Source: Prescottella sp. R16
GTDB taxonomy: Bacteria > Actinomycetota > Actinomycetes > Mycobacteriales > Mycobacteriaceae
DNA length: 64,000 nucleotides
Direction: 5' to 3'
Assembly (NCBI RefSeq): GCF_030656875.1
Contig: NZ_CP130943.1
Coordinates: 682,001 to 746,000 of the forward strand
Shown here piece after piece: positions 58,433 through 64,000 of this stretch. Each line of letters starts with the position of its first letter. Within the stretch, counting starts at the first letter, position 1. A program made the position numbers and the translations under genes. The notes under the pieces were generated by a model. It was not told the origin of the DNA. It made no database searches and saw only the letters and a program-made list of their open reading frames with translations.

Positions 58433-59178
58433 AGGGAGACCTCGCGGTCACGCAGGCTCTTCGGGTCGATGACCTCGCGGATCAGGCGCAGCTCCTCGGC
58501 GGTGGGCTCGCGGGTGATGCCCGCCGAGTCCAGGTCCGCGATCTCGAAGGAGGTGTTGGCCCGAACGTCCTCGGCGGTGACGCCGGGGTGCAGGGTGATC
58601 GCACGCATCGTCTGGTCGGGGCCCTGGAAGTCGAACACACCCAGGTTGGTGACCACCCGGTGGTTCTTCAGGAAGCGGAACGCCGGGTTCTCCGGGTCCA
58701 CCTTGTCGTAGCCGACACCGCACACCACGTCGACCTTCTCGGCGAACACGCGCGAGGAGTGCTTGCCCACCCAGTAGCTGGTGGCGTGGTTGATGGTGTT
58801 GCCGGGAGCGCCGCGCAGACCGAACATCTGGCGGGTCGGCTTGTCCAGCGGGCCGAACGCCGAGAGGTTCTGGTTGCCGTACTTGTCGATCTGGTTCGCG
58901 CCCATCACCACGTGGCGTCGGCCGGAGGCCACCACGTCGAACACCTTGGAGAACGGGATGTAGCCCTCGATCGGCGCGCTGGCACCGATGGCCGGGGCGT
59001 CGGCCAGGATCAGGGCCTCGCCGTCGGTGATGATCAGGTCGGGCTCGGTGGTGAGCTTGGCCAGGCGCGCACCGATCAGCGGCAGCGTCGCCATGGGGGA
59101 GGCGAAGATCTCGCCGGCGTCGGCGAACAGCTCGGCGCAAGCGACGGCGCAGTACTCTGCGCGGGTTACCTCGGTCAT
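58429..59178 (-). CDS. ipdB: IpdB: beta subunit of COCHEA-CoA hydrolase
   Basis: 249 residues, CoA-transferase-like fold. LADAPAIGASAPIEGYIPFSK, GANQIDKYGNQNLSAFG and HATSYWVGKHSSRVF are typical. IpdAB hydrolyses the last ring, C, of the COCHEA-CoA intermediate. ATGA overlap with ipdA. Confidence 0.94.
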   Translation of the reverse strand: MTEVTRAEYCAVACAELFADAGEIFASPMATLPLIGARLAKLTTEPDLIITDGEALILADAPAIGASAPIEGYIPFSKVFDVVASGRRHVVMGANQIDKYGNQNLSAFGPLDKPTRQMFGLRGAPGNTINHATSYWVGKHSSRVFAEKVDVVCGVGYDKVDPENPAFRFLKNHRVVTNLGVFDFQGPDQTMRAITLHPGVTAEDVRANTSFEIADLDSAGITREPTAEELRLIREVIDPKSLRDREVSL

Positions 59179-60065
59179 GACTTCTGCTCCTCTGCGAACT
59201 TGCGCACGGCTGCCTGGTAGTCGTCCTCGCTGCCGGACAGGTAGGTGTCGGCGAAGGCCTGCCACGCCTCGGGCGTCTTGGCGGACTCGGCGTAGTGGCG
59301 CTGGAACTTCTCGTCGCGCTTGTAGCCGCCGGCGAAGGTGAAGTGGGCGCCGTTCGGGGCCTCGGTGACGGTGTCGACCATCGCGCGGTTCAGGATCAGG
59401 GCCTGATTCGGGACGGACTTGACGAGTTCCTCGGTCGAGACGATCTTGTCGACGCTGAGGATGCGCTGCTCGGCCGCGAGGCAGAACAGGTCGTCGAAGT
59501 ACGGGTCGACGCCGGTGTAGGCGGCGTTGCCCCGCTCGTCGGCCAGGTCCAGGTGGACCAGTGCGGCGTCGAGGTTCAGTGCCGGCATCGCCAGCAGCGT
59601 CTCGGTGCGGCCGTCGGCGGCCGGGTACGGGGACGCGACGGTCTTGAGCTCGTCGCCCCAGACGGTCTGCGCATCCGAGCCGAGGCCGGCGCGGATCGGC
59701 ATGAACGGCAGGCGCGCGGCGGCGGCCTGCAGGCCGGCCTTGACCATGCCCTCGTCCATCTCGCGGGACTCGATGGTCCCGGCGACACGAGCCTGGGCGA
59801 ACCAGGGATCGTAGAACGGCGCCGAGTCCAGGGACACGAAGCCGTAGTAGGCGCGCTTGACCTTGCCGGCCGAGATCAGCAGGCCGAGGTCCGGGCCGAG
59901 GTACCCGACGACGGTCAGGTCCTTGACGTCGGTCCGCAGGAGTGCGCGCACGAGGGCCATCGGCTTGCGCCGCGAGCCCCAGCCGCCGATACCGATGGTC
60001 ATCCCGCTCTGGATGCCGGCGACGGCCTCATCCAATGAGCGGCGCTTTTCGCGCTTCTCAGCCAT
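59175..60065 (-). CDS. ipdA: IpdA: alpha subunit of COCHEA-CoA hydrolase
   Basis: 296 residues. Glycine-rich start SGMTIGIGGWGSRRKPMALV, and Glu105 (SREMDE105GMVKAG), which coincides with the essential Glu105 reported for the rhodococcal enzyme. ATG 60065 shares one base with the echA20 stop (TAA). Confidence 0.95.
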   Translation of the reverse strand: MAEKREKRRSLDEAVAGIQSGMTIGIGGWGSRRKPMALVRALLRTDVKDLTVVGYLGPDLGLLISAGKVKRAYYGFVSLDSAPFYDPWFAQARVAGTIESREMDEGMVKAGLQAAAARLPFMPIRAGLGSDAQTVWGDELKTVASPYPAADGRTETLLAMPALNLDAALVHLDLADERGNAAYTGVDPYFDDLFCLAAEQRILSVDKIVSTEELVKSVPNQALILNRAMVDTVTEAPNGAHFTFAGGYKRDEKFQRHYAESAKTPEAWQAFADTYLSGSEDDYQAAVRKFAEEQKS

Positions 60066-60850
60066 TACTTGCTGTCTCCCTTGGGTGCGGTGGTGTTCGA
60101 CTTGGGCTTGCCCGTGGCGACGAACTCGTCGCGGTGCTCGTCGGCGACACCGGCGAGGTTGAGCTCGAACGTGAAGCCCTGCTCGATCCGGTAGCTGGTG
60201 TGCACGTCCATCACGTCGATGCGGTTGATGGCTTCCTTGGCGCGGCGGATGACCCGGGTGTCCTTCTTCGCGATGTCGGTCGCGACCTCGCGCGCGGCGG
60301 CGTCGAGATCGGCGCGCGGGACGACCTTGTACACGGAGCCGAAGTGCTCGAGCGTCTTGGCGTCGACGTTCTTGGCCGTGTAGTACAGCGTGCGCATCAT
60401 GTGCTGCGGAACGAGGCGGGCGAGGTGCGTGGCCGCGCCGAGCGCGCCGCGGTCCACCTCGGGCAGGCCGAAGATCGCGTCGTCGGACGCGACGATGACG
60501 TCGGCGTTGCCGACCAGGCCGATGCCGCCGCCGACGCAGAAGCCGTTGACGGCGACGACGACGGGAACCTCGCAGTCGTAGACGGCGCCGAAGGCTGCCG
60601 CGCAACCGCGGTTGGCGTCGATCAGGGCGCCGTGGCCCTCGGTGGCCTGCATCTCCTTGATGTCGACGCCGGCGTTGAAGCCGCGTCCCTCGGCGCGCAG
60701 GATCACCACGTGGGTGCTGGGGTCCTTGCCTGCGGCGAGGATGGCGTCGGCCAGCTCGAACCAGCCCTTGGAGGGGATGGCGTTCACGGGCGGGTAGTCG
60801 ACGGTGACCGTGGTGATTCCGGCACCGTCCGAAGTCGAGGTGATGCCCAT
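60065..60850 (-). CDS. echA20: EchA20: ring D-opening crotonase
   Basis: 261 residues. AEGRGFNAGVDIKEMQATEG and VNGFCVGGGIGLVGNADVIV form the oxyanion hole; GLPEVDRGALGAATHLARLV lines the active site. EchA20 hydrolyses ring D of HIEC-CoA. AAGGA precedes ATG 60850. First gene of echA20-ipdA-ipdB-ipdC. Confidence 0.94.
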   Translation of the reverse strand: MGITSTSDGAGITTVTVDYPPVNAIPSKGWFELADAILAAGKDPSTHVVILRAEGRGFNAGVDIKEMQATEGHGALIDANRGCAAAFGAVYDCEVPVVVAVNGFCVGGGIGLVGNADVIVASDDAIFGLPEVDRGALGAATHLARLVPQHMMRTLYYTAKNVDAKTLEHFGSVYKVVPRADLDAAAREVATDIAKKDTRVIRRAKEAINRIDVMDVHTSYRIEQGFTFELNLAGVADEHRDEFVATGKPKSNTTAPKGDSK

Positions 60851-60877
60851 GGCATGTTCCTTACGTCTATTGACCGA

Positions 60878-60895
60878 ACCAAGCGATTGCTTGGT
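60878..60895. promoter_or_regulatory. KstR2 operator, echA20/SDR (ACCAAGCGATTGCTTGGT)
   Basis: 18-bp palindrome with 7-bp perfect arms. It lies between the divergent echA20 (27 bases) and SDR (121 bases) starts, and between a -35-like TTGACC (60870) and TAAGTT (60895). Confidence 0.87.
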
Positions 60896-61016
60896 AAGTT
60901 ATCACAGACGGGTCCGGACAAGCCGTGCCGTTCGTGCGGACGACGCACCCCCGACGGCCGCGGCAACCGGGCGAACGCCCGGCCTGCCCGGCCGCGGCAA
61001 CTACCAAGGAGAACAA

Positions 61017-61931
61017 GTGAGCGGATTGCTTGACGGCCGAGTCGTCATCATCACCGGCGCGGGCCGTGGCATCGGCCGGGCCCACGCACTGGCCTTTGCG
61101 GCCGAGGGCGCCAAGGTCGTCGTCAACGACATCGGTGTCGGCGGCGACGGCTCCACCACCGGCGAGACCCCGGCCGAGCAGGTCGTCGCGGAGATCAAGG
61201 CCGCGGGCGGTGAGGCCGTCGTCAACGGTGACGACGTCGCGTCGTGGGAGGGGGCCCAGAACCTGATCCAGACCGCGATCGATACTTTCGGTGGGCTGGA
61301 CATCCTGGTCAACAACGCGGGCTTCCTGCGTGACCGCATGCTCGTCGGCATGAGCGAGGAAGAGTGGGACGCGGTGATCCGCGTGCACCTCAAGGGCCAC
61401 TTCGCCCCGCTGCGTCACGCCGCCGCCTACTGGCGTGCCGAGTCCAAGGCCGGACGTCCCGTCGACGCCCGCATCATCAACACCAGTTCCGGCGCGGGCC
61501 TGCAGGGCTCCATCGGCCAGGGCAACTACGCCGCCGCCAAGGCCGGCATCGCCGAGATGACCATCCAGGCTGCTGCCGAACTGAAGAACTACGGCGTCTC
61601 CGTCAACGCGATCGCCCCCGCGGCCCGCACCCGCATGACCGTCGGTGCCGGTGGCGCGATGGCCGAGGCGATGGCCGCTCCGGAGGAGGGCTTCGACGCC
61701 ATGGCGCCGGAGAACATCTCCCCGCTGGTCGTGTGGCTCGGCTCCGCCGAGTCGAAGGACGTCACCGGCCGCGTCTTCGAGGTCGAAGGCGGCAAGATCA
61801 CGGTCGCCGAGGGCTGGCGCCACGGCCCGGCCCAGGACAAGGGCGACCGCTGGGATCCGAAGGAACTCGGCCCGGTCGTCGCGGACCTGCTGGCCAAGGC
61901 CGAGACCCCCACGCCGGTCTACGGAGCATAG
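61017..61931 (+). CDS. SDR of the KstR2 regulon (Rv3548c-like)
   Basis: 304 residues, with the full set of motifs: VVIITGAGRGIGRAHALAFA, NNAGFLRD, Ser in NTSSGAGLQG and Tyr-x3-Lys in NYAAAKAGI. It has a C-terminal extension of about 40 residues as in 17beta-HSD4-like SDRs. AAGGAGA precedes GTG 61017. Divergent from echA20 under the same KstR2 site, as Rv3548c/Rv3549c are in M. tuberculosis. Exact step unknown. Confidence 0.88.
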   Translation: MSGLLDGRVVIITGAGRGIGRAHALAFAAEGAKVVVNDIGVGGDGSTTGETPAEQVVAEIKAAGGEAVVNGDDVASWEGAQNLIQTAIDTFGGLDILVNNAGFLRDRMLVGMSEEEWDAVIRVHLKGHFAPLRHAAAYWRAESKAGRPVDARIINTSSGAGLQGSIGQGNYAAAKAGIAEMTIQAAAELKNYGVSVNAIAPAARTRMTVGAGGAMAEAMAAPEEGFDAMAPENISPLVVWLGSAESKDVTGRVFEVEGGKITVAEGWRHGPAQDKGDRWDPKELGPVVADLLAKAETPTPVYGA

Positions 61932-61941
61932 GCACTTCACG

Positions 61942-61991
61942 CTCGTGCGCCTTCAGCGGTGGTCGCTGCTACCGCTGAAGGCGCACGAGCG
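61942..61991. terminator. 20-bp perfect hairpin between convergent genes
   Basis: Arms 61942-61961 and 61972-61991 pair perfectly (GCTCGTGCGCCTTCAGCGGT), loop 10 bases. Contains GTGCGCCTT, also found in the stem at 5467. Confidence 0.8.
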
Positions 61992-62002
61992 GTTCCGCGG
62001 CC

Positions 62003-62674
62003 TCAGGCCGGGGCGCGGACGACCAGCGTCGTGCCGGGGAAGTAGGCGGCCAGTTCGCTGCGGGCCTGCTTGAGCGACGCGGTGCCGTAGCCCTGTTTGC
62101 GGGCGTCGGGGGCCACCCAGATCGCGACGTCGACTTCGTTGCCGGCGAGTTCGCCGAACACCAGACCGACGCACGACGGCCGTTCTCCGGTGGTGCATTC
62201 GGCAACGAACCAGGCCGCGGATTCGTCGTCCATGCGGGCGAGGCCGCTCGTGCGTTCCTGTTCGACACGGTCGGCGTCCCACGGTGTGCCGGTGTCGTCG
62301 AGACGCTCGGTGGAGCGGGTTCGGAACAGGGCGGCGTCGGCGTCGGAATTCGTGAAGGGGCGCAGTCGAACTCCCGATCCGGTGCTGTACGGACGCTGTT
62401 CGGGCAGCCATTGCAGGGTGGCGTCGAGATCTTCGAGTTCGGTGCGGATCCGGTCGCGCTCCTTGACGGTGAGCCGGTCGAAACGCAGGCCCAGCACGGC
62501 TTCGGCGCAGTAGTCCGACGTGCCGAGCAGTTCGCGGACCGCGGTGACTGCGGCATCGCGATCCTTGCTCTCGACGATGGCGTCCAGGACCTCGTGACGC
62601 CGGTCGAGCGCTTTCAGCAGTGCCGATGCGATCTCTCGTCGGTCGATCACCTGGTCGTGGTTCTTCACAGTCAT
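62003..62674 (-). CDS. GyrA coiled-coil tip-like domain fused to GNAT acetyltransferase
   Basis: 223 residues. Residues 10-85 (LLKALDRRHEVLDAIVESKD, then CAEAVLGLRFDRLTVKERDR) follow the C-gate coiled-coil tip of gyrase A (mycobacterial GyrA LVKALDALDEVIALIRAS and QAQAILDMQLRRLAALERQR). Residues 100-220 are a GNAT domain with the acetyl-CoA loop RKQGYGTA at 192-199. The catalytic Tyr of GyrA and its DNA-binding parts are absent. ATG 62674 is chosen over ATG 62683 for spacing from GGAGG. Possible gyrase-binding acetyltransferase; inference. Confidence 0.8.
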   Translation of the reverse strand: MTVKNHDQVIDRREIASALLKALDRRHEVLDAIVESKDRDAAVTAVRELLGTSDYCAEAVLGLRFDRLTVKERDRIRTELEDLDATLQWLPEQRPYSTGSGVRLRPFTNSDADAALFRTRSTERLDDTGTPWDADRVEQERTSGLARMDDESAAWFVAECTTGERPSCVGLVFGELAGNEVDVAIWVAPDARKQGYGTASLKQARSELAAYFPGTTLVVRAPA

Positions 62675-62773
62675 GTGCGACATTCCTCCTCGGGACCGGG
62701 CATGCCCGACTCCGGTGTGCCGGGCGTCGCCCACCATTATTCCCACGAATCCGCGGCGGGGGAGTGTCGTGCG

Positions 62774-64000
<1,227 letters not shown>

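Overview
The window reads as chromosomal DNA of a high-GC mycolate actinomycete, most likely a Rhodococcus. This rests on the dense KstR- and KstR2-type sterol catabolism genes, frequent GTG starts, 1-4 base operon overlaps, a mycobacterial-type Ddn, a KshA/KstD pair and a Tat-exported, BCO2-type cholesterol oxidase. No rRNA, tRNA, CRISPR array, insertion sequence or prophage was seen.

Layout. (A) 1-5455: the end of an acyl-CoA dehydrogenase gene, then chsE1-chsE2-chsH2-chsH1-ltp2, which removes the last three side-chain carbons. (B) 5574-24834: an accessory block not part of the classical sterol set. It has two large sulfatases, a six-gene minus-strand CoA-dependent catabolic operon (ligase, DUF35, thiolase-like protein without the Cys nucleophile, amidohydrolase, ketopantoate-reductase-like enzyme, enoyl-CoA hydratase) divergent from an MFS acid transporter, a TetR/sulfatase/TauD module with a 15-bp palindrome, two DUF202 proteins, a mycofactocin-type SDR and a second MFS transporter. 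(C) 24838-34787: cholesterol oxidase, the MaoC hydratase next to kstD, kstD, kshA with a small Cys-rich partner, and hsaA-hsaD-hsaC-hsaB; three KstR boxes sit at the promoters. (D) 35022-42925: mixed enzymes (SRPBCC, neutral ceramidase, acetoacetate decarboxylase fold, HSL-type esterase, second mycofactocin-type SDR, aldo/keto reductase, a broken SDR, HAD phosphatase). (E) 42998-52716: rings C/D degradation (fadD3-echA-fadE31-fadE32-fadE33 on minus; fadE30-ipdF, kstR2, fadA6 on plus). (F) 53093-57280: a secreted Gly/Ala-rich protein, a one-TM protein and a LuxR-type ATPase regulator. (G) 57368-64000: ipdC-ipdB-ipdA-echA20, a divergent SDR, a GyrA-tip/GNAT fusion, ddn and the end of a FadA5-type thiolase.

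How it works together. Cholesterol oxidase, KstD and KshA open ring B; HsaA-D degrade ring A and release HIP. FadD3 activates HIP, and FadE30, IpdF, IpdC, EchA20, IpdAB and FadA6 dismantle rings C and D. Side-chain removal uses ChsE1E2, ChsH1H2, Ltp2 and the FadA5-type thiolase. KstR boxes (14 bp) control kstD, kshA and hsa. Three 18-bp KstR2 operators control fadD3/fadE30, kstR2 itself and echA20/SDR.

Recurrent long GC-rich hairpins close most transcription units, and several share related GAAGGG-type stems.
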